Source of the DNA: Kiloniella laminariae DSM 19542
GTDB lineage: Bacteria; Pseudomonadota; Alphaproteobacteria; Kiloniellales; Kiloniellaceae
Assembly (NCBI RefSeq): GCF_000374005.1
Contig: NZ_KB893135.1
Span: forward strand, 346,625 to 410,624
DNA length: 64,000 nucleotides
Direction: 5' to 3'
The notes beneath the pieces are model-generated. The model saw nothing but the letters and a program-made list of their open reading frames with translations. It had not been told where the DNA came from and searched no databases. Positions 1 to 7,718 of this stretch are shown one piece after another (within the stretch, counting starts at the first letter, position 1; each line of letters starts with the position of its first letter). A program made the position numbers and the translations under genes.

Positions 1-97
1 GATTGTTTTATCTGTCATTTGGTTTCCCTTGCAGCTTCCGGAAACCGGAAGCTGCCTGTACTATTCTGTTTAAACTGGAAATTCCGGGATCGCGTGC

Positions 98-697
98 TCA
101 GGAACCGATCTTGAAATCGCCCATCATGCCACTGTCGTAATGGCCGGGCACATTACAGGCAAATTCCAGCTCGGCTGCTTCGGGAAACTTCCAGATGATC
201 TCGGCTGTTTCGCCCGGCTCCAGCAACACCGAATTCGGGGCCTTGTGCTCCATGGTCTGGCCATTGCCCATATCCATGGTCATCATTTCGCGATTGATCT
301 TGTCGAGCTGCAGGATACCGTGATCAACCATCATCATCATTTCCTTTTGATGCGATGCATGCATGGCAGCGGTGCCGATGTTGAACTCATGAACAAATTC
401 ACCGTTGTTGCGGATGACAAACCGCACGGTTTCATTCGCCTTCACATCGATATACTCAGGCTCGAAGAAATTATCCCCAAGGGATATTTCCAGTGTTTTC
501 GTAACTTCGGATGCCTGCCCCGGCAAGCCAATCGCGATCTCGACTGGTTTTCCATGCCCGGCACCAGCGAACCCCGGCGATGCCAGACCAAATGAAAGAG
601 CAAGGCCGAGGCCAAGAAAAAGCACCAGAGAAAGAACGGTTGTAAGACCAGCAGCGGATGAAAGCAGGACGTTACGACGACGATTAACGTTAGACAT
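98..697 (-). CDS. Exported cupredoxin (type-1 copper protein)
   Basis: A 199-residue periplasmic blue-copper-like protein, probably for electron transfer or copper handling. The N-terminus has RRR followed by a long hydrophobic stretch (about residues 10-45), a signal peptide or membrane anchor ending near AGAGHG. The cupredoxin fold follows (about 68-199). The type-1 copper ligands are all visible: His103 in EFVHEF, then Cys181, His186 and Met191 in the C-terminal loop ACNVPGHYDSGM. A Met/His-rich insert (about 112-152, with MMMM and several His) is unusual and may bind extra copper. The start has GGAG nine bases upstream. It lies beside two genes with CueR-type promoters and near acr3, which fits a metal-stress role, but no CueR-like site is seen in its own upstream region. 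The fold is confident; the exact partner is unknown. Confidence 0.9.
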   Translation of the reverse strand: MSNVNRRRNVLLSSAAGLTTVLSLVLFLGLGLALSFGLASPGFAGAGHGKPVEIAIGLPGQASEVTKTLEISLGDNFFEPEYIDVKANETVRFVIRNNGEFVHEFNIGTAAMHASHQKEMMMMVDHGILQLDKINREMMTMDMGNGQTMEHKAPNSVLLEPGETAEIIWKFPEAAELEFACNVPGHYDSGMMGDFKIGS

Positions 698-950
698 GAT
701 AGCTCCAGATAAGCATATAACTGTTCATTTTCAAATAATTGACGAGAATGATCGCTACACACGGTCCCTGTATCATGAAAATTTTCACGATCGGCACCAA
801 ACGCAAAGGTGAAACTCCCCCTTGTCGTTTTGCCTTCTGAATTTTTCTTGCTGGTGGGTCACCCAAAGAGATTATCTCGGGAAATTACCCAGAGAGATCA
901 TCCAGAAAATCAACCATCAATCAAAGGCAAGCTCGTGTGTAACGACAGGA

Positions 951-1361
951 TCAGCTATATCGCGGAGGAGGTACGTCGACTGGCCGGGTCAGGGAAAGAA
1001 ATTCATCACTGCGGGCCAGAAACCAGTTTGTCGGCTGGTAAAACACAACCGGGTCAGGGTTCGAAAAAACAAACGCCAGCGAGTTGGTAAAGCTGCAGCT
1101 GAAAACGCCCAGACAATGCGTCTGGATTTTGTTTTCCTGCATAAAATCAGGTGCAACGATTTCTCTATGATCATGAGAAATGACCTGTTCAGCTGCCTGA
1201 ACACTTTCTACTGCCATTTCAGCCATTGCCTTGTTTTTATTGCTGACTGAGGACACCTGTGCATGATGCAAAGGACCGTCATGGGTGTCCGGCTCGGCCC
1301 CAAGCAGGATGGCAGAGAGAACAAAAACCAGCAAAACAAGACTGTGCAGAATGTGTTTCAT
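951..1361 (-). CDS. Small exported His/Cys-containing protein, copper-responsive promoter
   Basis: Function not recognised. The product is about 136 residues: a signal peptide (MKHILHS then a hydrophobic core to about residue 22), a His-containing segment (DTHDGPLHHAQ), two Cys in HCLGVFSC, a hydrophobic patch and a Pro-rich end (RPVDVPPPRYS). Small exported proteins ending in a PPPR-like tail occur in metal-resistance operons, so a copper-related periplasmic or membrane role is likely but inferred. Two in-frame ATG codons exist, at 1367 and 1361. The CueR-type -10 element ends at 1368, so transcription should begin at or next to 1361. The ATG at 1361 is therefore chosen and the mRNA would be leaderless. 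No Shine-Dalgarno sequence is visible. Divergent in role but close in space to the cupredoxin and PepSY genes. Confidence 0.65.
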   Translation of the reverse strand: MKHILHSLVLLVFVLSAILLGAEPDTHDGPLHHAQVSSVSNKNKAMAEMAVESVQAAEQVISHDHREIVAPDFMQENKIQTHCLGVFSCSFTNSLAFVFSNPDPVVFYQPTNWFLARSDEFLSLTRPVDVPPPRYS

Positions 1362-1367
1362 GATCAT

Positions 1368-1398
1368 CAGATAATGTTTCCCCTAGGGGGAAGGTCAA
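1368..1398 (-). promoter_or_regulatory. CueR/MerR-type copper promoter
   Basis: On the minus strand a -35 TTGACC (1398-1393) is separated by exactly 19 bp from a -10 TATCTG (1373-1368). The spacer carries the dyad CTTCCCCCTAGGGGAA. The over-long 19-bp spacer with a CCTTCC..GGAA dyad is the hallmark of promoters activated by MerR-family metal regulators, and this sequence resembles the CueR-controlled copA promoters of enterobacteria. It points straight at the small exported protein that starts at 1361. No cueR gene is in the window. Confidence 0.75.
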
Positions 1399-1484
1399 GA
1401 GCTTTCACAGAAGTTTTTGCACGTGGGATATTTTTTACAACAGCCTTATTTTCAAGGATCATTCAACAGGATCGTTTAATCGAA

Positions 1485-2705
1485 TTATGACAGTCTCATT
1501 TTTGCTGTCGTCCGTTCTGTTTTCTTTTTGGAACTGTTTTTGCGTCGAAACCAGAAAACAGTCCCCGTGACCATGAAAAACAGGGGCAAAATCCCGGCAA
1601 GGGCATAAAGCAACCGCCCCGCACCGCCCCAGTAGCTGCCGTTATGCAGGGCCACGATCTGTTCAATCAGGGTCTGGCTCAAACTGAGCTCCAGACCATT
1701 CTGCTGCCCGACCACCCGGCCACACTCCCTTTCCAGAAGAACGCTGCTCAGACCCAGCGGCGAGGGAACCTCTCCCGGCTGGCGCAGGGTCACGCTAACC
1801 GGCAGTTCCGCTGTACGCGGGAAGCGAACAAAGGTTGCGTTCCCTGTTGGGAAAACCAGTTCGGCCTGATAAAGATAGTCTTCTAGGCCAACTGGAATGC
1901 CAACTGACCCTCTGCAATCTTTTGCCTTTGCAGTGTCTGTCGTGCCCTGAATATGTCCGGAGTGATCTCGGGAATGTTCGCCAGCAGCCATTCCTGTCAT
2001 GTCGGGCTGGTGCAGATCATGCCGTTCTGTCTCGAAAGGGGCCAGGAGCTCTGCGCGGAAGACCAGCAGAACCCCGCTGGCGACCAGCAACAACAGCAGC
2101 GGCGCAAAATAAAACCCGAAAACCCGGTGCAGCAGCGAGAGCCGGGCCTTGCCTCTGGCTCGGCCAGATATCATCAACCACGCTTTGGCCTGTTCCGGAC
2201 CAGCAGCGACCAGCCCTTGTCCCCAGATTCCCAAACCCACTAGCAACAAAACCAGCAACCCTATCCCGATCCCCCCAACCAGAAAGGTTCCCGGCGTCGC
2301 CAAAAAAAGACTGGAATGTAATTGATACATCCATGCTTCTGTTTCCGAGACAAAATCTTCCTGCCGCTCGACTTTGCCCCCCAGAGAATCAACCAACAGT
2401 TTTTCCAGCCGGTTTTTTCCCTGGTCCTGATAACTTATGGTCATCAGGTAAGGGTCCATAAGACGCTGTGGCAATAATACTGATCGCAGCCGTGCATCGG
2501 GAAAGCGCTTCTTCACACTGGCAAAAAGCTGGTCCGGTCCCGGCAAAAGCTGGGCATCATTTTCAACCTCCAGCCCTGCCAGTTCTGGCTGGGGCAAGGC
2601 CGCCTGCTGTAATTCTGCACGGAACACCAGCACCGTGCCAGAAAGACCGAGAATCACAAAAAACAGGCCCAGAGACAGGGCAAGAAACAGATGAAATTTG
2701 CACAT
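1485..2705 (-). CDS. PepSY-associated TM (iron/copper-regulated) membrane protein
   Basis: An inner-membrane protein of about 406 residues in the PepSY-associated TM family, whose members often accompany metal uptake or reductive metal handling. A first TM helix carries the family signature (HLFLALSLGLFF then GLSGTVLVF). A periplasmic PepSY-like region with LHSSLFL follows, then a second TM (GGIGIGLLVLLL), a third preceded by LLHRVFGFYFAPLLLLL, and a C-terminal TM (FFMVTGTVFWFRRK). A His-rich periplasmic loop (EHSRDHSGH) is a plausible metal-binding segment. The reading frame is open further upstream to 2888, but a CueR-type promoter sits at 2782-2812 inside that stretch. The ATG at 2705 is therefore preferred. 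A TTG at 2771 is the alternative, adding 22 residues. Confidence 0.85.
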   Translation of the reverse strand: MCKFHLFLALSLGLFFVILGLSGTVLVFRAELQQAALPQPELAGLEVENDAQLLPGPDQLFASVKKRFPDARLRSVLLPQRLMDPYLMTISYQDQGKNRLEKLLVDSLGGKVERQEDFVSETEAWMYQLHSSLFLATPGTFLVGGIGIGLLVLLLVGLGIWGQGLVAAGPEQAKAWLMISGRARGKARLSLLHRVFGFYFAPLLLLLVASGVLLVFRAELLAPFETERHDLHQPDMTGMAAGEHSRDHSGHIQGTTDTAKAKDCRGSVGIPVGLEDYLYQAELVFPTGNATFVRFPRTAELPVSVTLRQPGEVPSPLGLSSVLLERECGRVVGQQNGLELSLSQTLIEQIVALHNGSYWGGAGRLLYALAGILPLFFMVTGTVFWFRRKNSSKKKTERTTAKMRLS

Positions 2706-2781
2706 TTCTTTTTTCCAAGCGGGAAAGATCCCCCGGCATGCAGAGTAAGGCCATGCCTCTTCCCCATCCAATGAACTGCGG

Positions 2782-2812
2782 TTTTTAAAAGTTCCAGCAG
2801 GGGGAAGGTCAA
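2782..2812 (-). promoter_or_regulatory. CueR/MerR-type copper promoter of the PepSY gene
   Basis: On the minus strand a -35 TTGACC (2812-2807), a 19-bp spacer containing TTCCCCCTGCTGGAA, and a -10 TAAAAA (2787-2782). The dyad and spacing closely follow the enterobacterial copA promoter bound by CueR. Predicted transcription starts near 2775, about 70 nt before the chosen ATG at 2705. It shares the TTGACCTTCCCCCT core with the site at 1368-1398, so the two genes probably form one copper regulon. Confidence 0.75.
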
Positions 2813-2953
2813 GGCAGCATCTGTGACCTTGCCATTTTTGACAGCAGCAAAGCCCTTTCGTGACTTTCACGCAATCATGCCTTATCAAGTCACCTGAATG
2901 ACACTTTTTCTAGAGCAGATCCGCCCCCAAACAGCAAAAACAAGAACACCAGC

Positions 2954-4063
2954 ATGACCAACAGCCCGCTTCAGAAACCTCTTCAGAATGAAACGGTAAC
3001 AGCGGATACACCGCCCCCCGGCGGTATCGGCTTTTTTGAAAAGTGGCTTTCGCTCTGGGTCGCGCTTTGCATTACGGCGGGGATCGTTCTCGGCATTGCT
3101 TTTCCCGCTGTCTTTCAGTTTCTGGCCGCGGTTGAATACGCAAATGTCAATCTGGTTGTTGCTCTGCTGATCTGGGCCATGGTCTATCCCATGATGGTCA
3201 ATGTGGACTTTGCCAGCCTGCGCCATATCGGCGACAAGCCCAAGGGGCTGGTGGTCACATTGGTGGTCAATTGGCTGATCAAACCCTTTTCCATGGCTTT
3301 TCTTGCGGTGCTGTTTTTCGAAGGCATCTTTGCCGACATGATCGCTCCGGCTGATGCGCAACAGTATATCGCCGGGTTGATCCTGTTGGGTGCCGCCCCC
3401 TGTACAGCCATGGTTTTTGTCTGGAGCCAGCTGGTACGTGGGGATGCCACCTATACTCTGGTCCAGGTTTCGGTCAACGACGTGATCATGATCTTTGCCT
3501 TTGCCCCGATCGTCGCCCTACTGCTCGGTGTGACAGATTTTTCTGTTCCCTGGGAAACCCTGCTGCTGTCGGTCCTGCTTTATGTGGTGATCCCGCTGGC
3601 TGCAGGTGCCCTGACCAGACAGGCTCTCACCCGCGACAAAAAACAGCCGGAAAAAGCAGCCGAAACCCTGAACCGCTTCACCCTGCGTGTAAAACCCTTC
3701 TCGGTTCTCGGGTTGCTGGCGACCGTCGTGTTGCTCTTTGCCTTTCAGGGACAGGTCATTCTCGACAATCCGCTGCTGATCGCCCTGATTGCTGTGCCGC
3801 TGGTGATCCAGTCCTACGGCATCTTTTTCATCGCCTATCTCGGGGCCTGGTTCTGGCGCATTCCCTTTAATGTCGCCGCCCCCTGCGCCCTGATCGGCAC
3901 CTCGAACTTTTTTGAACTCTCCGTTGCTGTCGCCATCAGCCTCTTTGGCCTGCATTCCGGGGCCGCGCTGGCAACGGTGGTCGGCGTTCTGGTCGAGGTT
4001 CCGGTCATGCTGTCGCTGGTCAGCCTCTCCACCGCCACCCGTCATCTCTTTCCTGAAAAGTAA
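2954..4063 (+). CDS. acr3: Acr3-family arsenite efflux permease
   Basis: A 369-residue inner-membrane permease that exports arsenite (possibly also antimonite) using the membrane potential. About ten TM helices are visible from residue 32 onward. Family motifs include the first-helix pair WLSLWVAL and GIAFP, NVDFASL (about 83-89), and [15 protein letters not shown] with the conserved Cys150, the residue known to be needed for arsenite transport in Acr3 proteins. The C-terminal [13 protein letters not shown] is also typical. The N-terminus carries a 25-residue Pro/Thr-rich extension. No arsR, arsC or arsH gene is adjacent, so control may lie elsewhere. The ribosome site is weak. Divergent from the copper-regulated PepSY gene, with 66 bp between the older frame and this start. 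Confidence 0.93.
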   Translation: MTNSPLQKPLQNETVTADTPPPGGIGFFEKWLSLWVALCITAGIVLGIAFPAVFQFLAAVEYANVNLVVALLIWAMVYPMMVNVDFASLRHIGDKPKGLVVTLVVNWLIKPFSMAFLAVLFFEGIFADMIAPADAQQYIAGLILLGAAPCTAMVFVWSQLVRGDATYTLVQVSVNDVIMIFAFAPIVALLLGVTDFSVPWETLLLSVLLYVVIPLAAGALTRQALTRDKKQPEKAAETLNRFTLRVKPFSVLGLLATVVLLFAFQGQVILDNPLLIALIAVPLVIQSYGIFFIAYLGAWFWRIPFNVAAPCALIGTSNFFELSVAVAISLFGLHSGAALATVVGVLVEVPVMLSLVSLSTATRHLFPEK

Positions 4064-4175
4064 CGCGCAGAATGCAGGGGGATACAGGGGGATACAGGCG
4101 TTCTTGACTTATATCATGGCAAGCGACCATAAAAGAGGACATCCTGATCTGGTGATCAAAGGGCAAGGGCTCTCC

Positions 4176-4472
4176 ATGCAGGCATCAAAGAAAACCGGTT
4201 TTGTCACTTTTCTCGTCACGATGATTTTTCTTGTGGCAAGCCTTGGCCTTGTGCCGGGAAAATCTGCAGCCAGTAATCCCGGATTATCCAGTGAGCCTGC
4301 GATATCATCCGCAACATTAATGGAGAGTATCCCCGGCAGTGGGCCGCACGATATGAACCGAAGCCCCCTCTCCGGCAAGACGGCAGACTGTGCGACCCTG
4401 ACTGATCCGGGTTGCCAGCATTCCGCGCGTCTACTCACAAGATCCCCCCGGTTCCGTCCTCCGATTGCCTGA
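4176..4472 (+). CDS. Small exported protein, unknown
   Basis: Function not recognised. A 98-residue product with a clear signal peptide (MQASKKTGF, then a hydrophobic run to about residue 31, GKSAAS) and a low-complexity mature part with two Cys (ADCATLTDPGC) and a basic Pro-rich end (RSPRFRPPIA). The start at 4176 has AAGGGC upstream. An earlier in-frame ATG at 4116 lacks a ribosome site and would push the signal peptide inside the protein. It sits between acr3 and a cytochrome c gene and resembles, in layout only, the small exported protein at 951-1361. A role in metal or redox stress is a guess from context. Confidence 0.5.
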   Translation: MQASKKTGFVTFLVTMIFLVASLGLVPGKSAASNPGLSSEPAISSATLMESIPGSGPHDMNRSPLSGKTADCATLTDPGCQHSARLLTRSPRFRPPIA

Positions 4473-4543
4473 AGCCTCAAACCACTGGCAAGAGCGATCC
4501 CTTGTCTCTTGTCCCTGATTTTTCTATTGAGGACAGCTTCAGC

Positions 4544-4978
4544 ATGAAGATTAAAGAACAGTTGCCAAAAATACTGGTTACAGCCGTCGTCCTGGGCGGA
4601 ATTGCCCTTGTTGCCTCCCGTTTTTTCCCCCAAGAACCAACCAGCAGCAAGGCCGGGCTGGTACTTCCGGACTTCTCCCCCCTCGCAGAGCAAGGAGAGG
4701 TCGCCTTTACCAAAAACTGCGCCCAGTGCCACGGGACCAACGCCCTTGGTACCCCACAGGGACCGACCTTTATTCACCCGGTCTACAACCCCGGCCATCA
4801 CGCGGATGAAGCCTTTGTCCGGGCTGTACTGAATGGTGTGAAACAACACCACTGGCCCTTCGGCGACATGCCCGCCCAGCCCCAGGTCAGCAAAGAAGAA
4901 CTTCAGGCGATCATCCGCTATGTGCGTGAACTGCAAACGGCAAACGGGATCAGCTATGAACCCCATCAGATGAACTAG
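4544..4978 (+). CDS. Membrane-anchored class I cytochrome c
   Basis: A 144-residue c-type cytochrome. Residues 8-26 form an N-terminal TM anchor or signal (LPKILVTAVVLGGIALVAS). The heme-binding CXXCH is CAQCH at about 59-63 (KNCAQCHGTNALGT). A distal Met ligand is available in FGDMPAQP, followed by the family's C-terminal helix (KEELQAIIRYVRELQ). GAGG lies upstream of the chosen ATG. The order of features matches short periplasmic cytochromes that pass electrons between membrane complexes or to metal-oxidising or reducing enzymes. The last 20 or so codons are duplicated at 6446-6507 by the insertion described separately; this copy is the complete gene. Confidence 0.88.
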   Translation: MKIKEQLPKILVTAVVLGGIALVASRFFPQEPTSSKAGLVLPDFSPLAEQGEVAFTKNCAQCHGTNALGTPQGPTFIHPVYNPGHHADEAFVRAVLNGVKQHHWPFGDMPAQPQVSKEELQAIIRYVRELQTANGISYEPHQMN

Positions 4979-5159
4979 CTATCAGGGGGATGTCTCATCC
5001 CCCTCTCGCTCGGGCCTCTTAACCGTTACGCCGCAACCAGGCGCGGAAGGCGGACAGGCCTTCGTCGATGTTGGCGCGGCCAAAGCCGACCCGGAAACGG
5101 TCTGAGGGTGTGGGCAGCAGTTCGGAGTGATAGATGTGCGGCGGCAGCAACAGCACGCC
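4917..5159. repeat. 243-bp direct repeat, left copy
   Basis: This block recurs at 6446-6688 with a single difference (G at 4924 versus C at 6453). It covers the 3' end of the cytochrome c gene and the 3' end of the aminotransferase gene that converges on it. Here the aminotransferase part is cut at 5159 and runs into AT-rich DNA. The near identity indicates a very recent event. Confidence 0.95.
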
Positions 5160-5282
5160 TGCAATAAAACTGAAAATGGCTACGTAAATTTTACGGAACA
5201 ATCCCATTTAAATTGGGAGGATTACCAGAGCGTTAGCAATATCTTCACCCTTCTTGGACTCAGTTAGATTTGAATCAGTCAT
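5019..5282 (-). pseudogene. Chimeric remnant: foreign N-terminus fused to aminotransferase C-terminus
   Basis: Read on the minus strand from ATG 5282, an AT-rich reading frame (MTDSNLTESKKGEDI...) meets an in-frame TAA at 5210-5208, resumes at once with ATG (MGLFRKIYVAIFSFIAG), and at the repeat edge joins the last 46 or so codons of the aminotransferase (from VLLLPPHIYH), ending at 5019. The aminotransferase piece lacks the PLP lysine and all substrate-binding residues, so it cannot be an enzyme. The hydrophobic MGLFRKIYVAIFSFIAG segment looks like the start of a membrane protein whose remainder was lost. It is a product of the insertion, not a working gene. Confidence 0.75.
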
Positions 5283-5460
5283 TAGTCCCTATCTAAAATT
5301 ATACTTTTCATAAAACCCAACAATGGAACATCAACTCAAGGCTGAATAATCAAGAGAATAATTGAATTAAATCTTATTCTTTTGTCACAAAATAAATAAT
5401 GCTATCAAATACATAAGAACTCAACCCATCAGAATTAACCACCTGAATCAATTTGTAATT

Positions 5461-6147
5461 ATGAAATTCATTATTAGTATTTATATTTTTTTGATCTGTT
5501 CTTTTGAGGCAACCGCCGAAACTTATACAGTTAATAACAAAAAAATAACCATAGAGACCATTGATGATTATTGCTTTATATTACCGACTGATGAACCCGA
5601 AAAAAATATATTTGACTTTTATAGTAAGGGTGACAAGAAACCCAGAAAACTTGTTTCCCTATTATTCCCTTGCGATATTTTGAATGCATACAAAATTGAA
5701 ATGGATTCGTTCTGGAAGCGATACATTACACCTCCCCCATTTTCACAAAACTTCATAGAGTCAATTGTAGATTTAAATTTATTAAAGGATGATTATCACG
5801 GACATGAATATTTAGTAAAAGATATAATATGCCCTAAATGGGCTCAAGAACCTCATCCTCTGAGCAAAAATGACTTGAAAAAAAAAGACAAACTCGAATT
5901 ATTAGACCAACAAGAAATGGGCCTTATCTCAATTGGATTTCTTGATTCAGATTCTGAAACTTGTTATTTCGGGATACTTAATAAATTTGTGAATAGTGAT
6001 AAATCTGAGCAGCTACTATTAAAAGTTTACGCTCCAAAAATTCAGGACGGGGTAGTTATTTATCACTACTACAATAGCCCGTATAAGAATTTTCAGTCCC
6101 TAGAAGAATCCGTGAGTACTTTAAAGAAGTTTATAGCTGCACAATAA
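5461..6147 (+). CDS. Exported protein of unknown function on an AT-rich insert
   Basis: No family recognised. A 228-residue product with a signal peptide (MKFIISIYIFLICSF, cleavage near EATAE) and a soluble mature part with several Cys and aromatic residues (YCFILPTDEPE, CYFGILNKF, VIYHYYNSPY). A lysine-rich patch (NDLKKKDKLELL) lies near the middle. Base composition is far lower in GC than the flanking genes and codons favour A/T at third positions, so this gene was acquired. No clear ribosome site precedes the ATG. The frame is long, unbroken and has a convincing export signal, so it is called a gene, probably the cargo of the insertion bounded by the 243-bp repeats. Confidence 0.65.
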   Translation: MKFIISIYIFLICSFEATAETYTVNNKKITIETIDDYCFILPTDEPEKNIFDFYSKGDKKPRKLVSLLFPCDILNAYKIEMDSFWKRYITPPPFSQNFIESIVDLNLLKDDYHGHEYLVKDIICPKWAQEPHPLSKNDLKKKDKLELLDQQEMGLISIGFLDSDSETCYFGILNKFVNSDKSEQLLLKVYAPKIQDGVVIYHYYNSPYKNFQSLEESVSTLKKFIAAQ

Positions 6148-6402
6148 TATTTGAACATTCTTGTAAATATCGATTAACTGTACAGAGATGGTAATGGGCT
6201 GACAGTTGCCGTTTCTGTCTTGCTGTAGTTTAGGCAATTTTTCTGATTTTGCCTCCTTTGTTTTTTCTTGTTTTGCTAATCCCTCAATTAAGGCCTGTTC
6301 CGGCCTTGATGGGGTCGCCGTACTTCTGGTGGTATGGTGCACGATTTGTCCAGTTGCAGAAACAGTTCATAAGGTTGCCTGTCGGGCCTGCCGCAGAGCT
6401 CC

Positions 6403-6435
6403 CGCCCATCATCTCTTTCCCGAAAATAACGTGTG
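6403..6435 (+). repeat. Short diverged copy of the acr3 3' end
   Basis: The stretch TCATCTCTTTCC, one mismatch, then GAAAA and TAACG matches the last codons and stop of acr3 (about 4041-4065), encoding HLFPE in both. It lies about 10 bp left of the right-hand 243-bp repeat. The length makes chance unlikely, so the right edge of the insert seems to derive from a related acr3/cytochrome region. The wording is cautious because only about 25 bp match well. Confidence 0.4.
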
Positions 6436-6445
6436 TGGCACGGTA

Positions 6446-6688
6446 GCTATGTCCGTGAACTGCAAACGGCAAACGGGATCAGCTATGAACCCCATCAGAT
6501 GAACTAGCTATCAGGGGGATGTCTCATCCCCCTCTCGCTCGGGCCTCTTAACCGTTACGCCGCAACCAGGCGCGGAAGGCGGACAGGCCTTCGTCGATGT
6601 TGGCGCGGCCAAAGCCGACCCGGAAACGGTCTGAGGGTGTGGGCAGCAGTTCGGAGTGATAGATGTGCGGCGGCAGCAACAGCACGCC
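6446..6688. repeat. 243-bp direct repeat, right copy
   Basis: Second copy of the block at 4917-5159, offset by 1529 bp. It holds the last 20 or so codons and stop of the cytochrome c gene (out of context here) and the true 3' end of the aminotransferase gene. Together the two copies bracket about 1.29 kb of AT-rich DNA. Confidence 0.95.
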
Positions 6689-7672
6689 GCTTTCGCGCAC
6701 CAGTTTCTCGCAGAATTCATCGGTTGAGCCCGGCCCCTTGTAACACGGATAGCCGACACAGCCGCCTTCGGGCTGACGCCAGTCAAACAGATCAGGGAAC
6801 TCGGCAAAGAAACTGCCGAGCTTGACCGCGTTTTCCGCCAGCAGTGCCCGGTTGCGCGTCAAAATCTGGTCGCGGGCCTTGAGCGCGATCAGCGACAAGC
6901 GCTCACTCGGCGCGGAATTGCAGATCGAGAGATAATGTTTATAGCGCTCCATCCTGCTACGGATTTCCCGGTCACGGGTCATGATCCAGCCGATGCGCAG
7001 GCCCGGCAGGCCATAGGCCTTGGACATGACATTGAGTGACAGACCGCGCTCATAAACATCCCCGGCCTGGGGCAGACGCAGACTTTCCTCGCGCTCGACC
7101 CCGCGGTAAACCTCGTCACTGAACAGCCAGATGCCCTGTTCCCGGCAGAGTTCAACCAGCGCATCAAATCGGCTGCGCTCCAGCACGGCGCCGGTCGGGT
7201 TGTTGGGGAAGTTGATCGAGATCAGCTTGGTATTGGGCCGGATCGCCGCACGGACAGCATCGATATCCAGCGACCAGTTGTCTTCCGCATTCAGGGCCAC
7301 CCCGCTGACCGCACAGATCGACAGCGGCAGGGTTTCGGCGGCCTGATAGTTCGGCACCACGACGATGGCGTGGTCAGATGGCTCCAACAGTACCTTCATG
7401 GCGATGTAGATGCCTTCTTCCGCCCCGGCAAAACAGAGGATGTCATCCGGTTCTGCCCTTTCATAGGTCCGGGCGATCTCGGCGCGCAGATCCGGTGCGC
7501 CCCAGGTTTCGGTATAGCCCAGATGCAGCTTGTCAAAGGCCGTGCGGTCTTCGTCCGAAGCCAGTGCCAGCAGCTCGCTCACACTCATGCTCTGCATATC
7601 TGACGCGGTCATGTGATAACGGGCGGCAAATTCCCATTTGGAAAAGAAAGTCTCGAGAGTGAAGTCACGCAT
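6548..7672 (-). CDS. PLP-dependent class I/II aminotransferase
   Basis: A 374-residue fold-type I aminotransferase, cytosolic. Visible landmarks are GAEEGIY (about 83-89, phosphate side), PNYQAAE, the Asn of PNNPTG (about 156-161), SDEVYRG with Asp186 and Tyr189, the PLP Schiff-base lysine Lys218 in MSKAYGLPGLRIGW, and Arg in RFRVGFGR near the C-terminus for the substrate carboxylate. Length is typical. The neighbouring divergent-looking but co-oriented DauR-like regulator suggests a substrate among amino acids, perhaps a basic or D-amino acid, but this is inference. The gene is complete; only its last 46 codons were duplicated at 5019-5159. Capreomycidine-synthase-like and general aspartate-aminotransferase-like enzymes share these motifs, so the substrate is open. 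Confidence 0.9.
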   Translation of the reverse strand: MRDFTLETFFSKWEFAARYHMTASDMQSMSVSELLALASDEDRTAFDKLHLGYTETWGAPDLRAEIARTYERAEPDDILCFAGAEEGIYIAMKVLLEPSDHAIVVVPNYQAAETLPLSICAVSGVALNAEDNWSLDIDAVRAAIRPNTKLISINFPNNPTGAVLERSRFDALVELCREQGIWLFSDEVYRGVEREESLRLPQAGDVYERGLSLNVMSKAYGLPGLRIGWIMTRDREIRSRMERYKHYLSICNSAPSERLSLIALKARDQILTRNRALLAENAVKLGSFFAEFPDLFDWRQPEGGCVGYPCYKGPGSTDEFCEKLVRESGVLLLPPHIYHSELLPTPSDRFRVGFGRANIDEGLSAFRAWLRRNG

Positions 7673-7718
7673 GGGATTTGTCTCTGCCTGTTAAAAGTCA
7701 AAAGGAACGGCGACGCAA

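Noticed and set aside
140-595. His-rich frame opposite the cupredoxin gene
   Set aside because: A shadow of the cupredoxin gene; the His run is the complement of its Met codons.
2706-2888. N-terminal extension of the PepSY gene
   Set aside because: The CueR-type promoter lies inside it and the extension has no export or family features.
3184-4045. Long minus-strand open frames inside acr3
   Set aside because: Antisense shadows of the permease; their composition follows acr3 codons.
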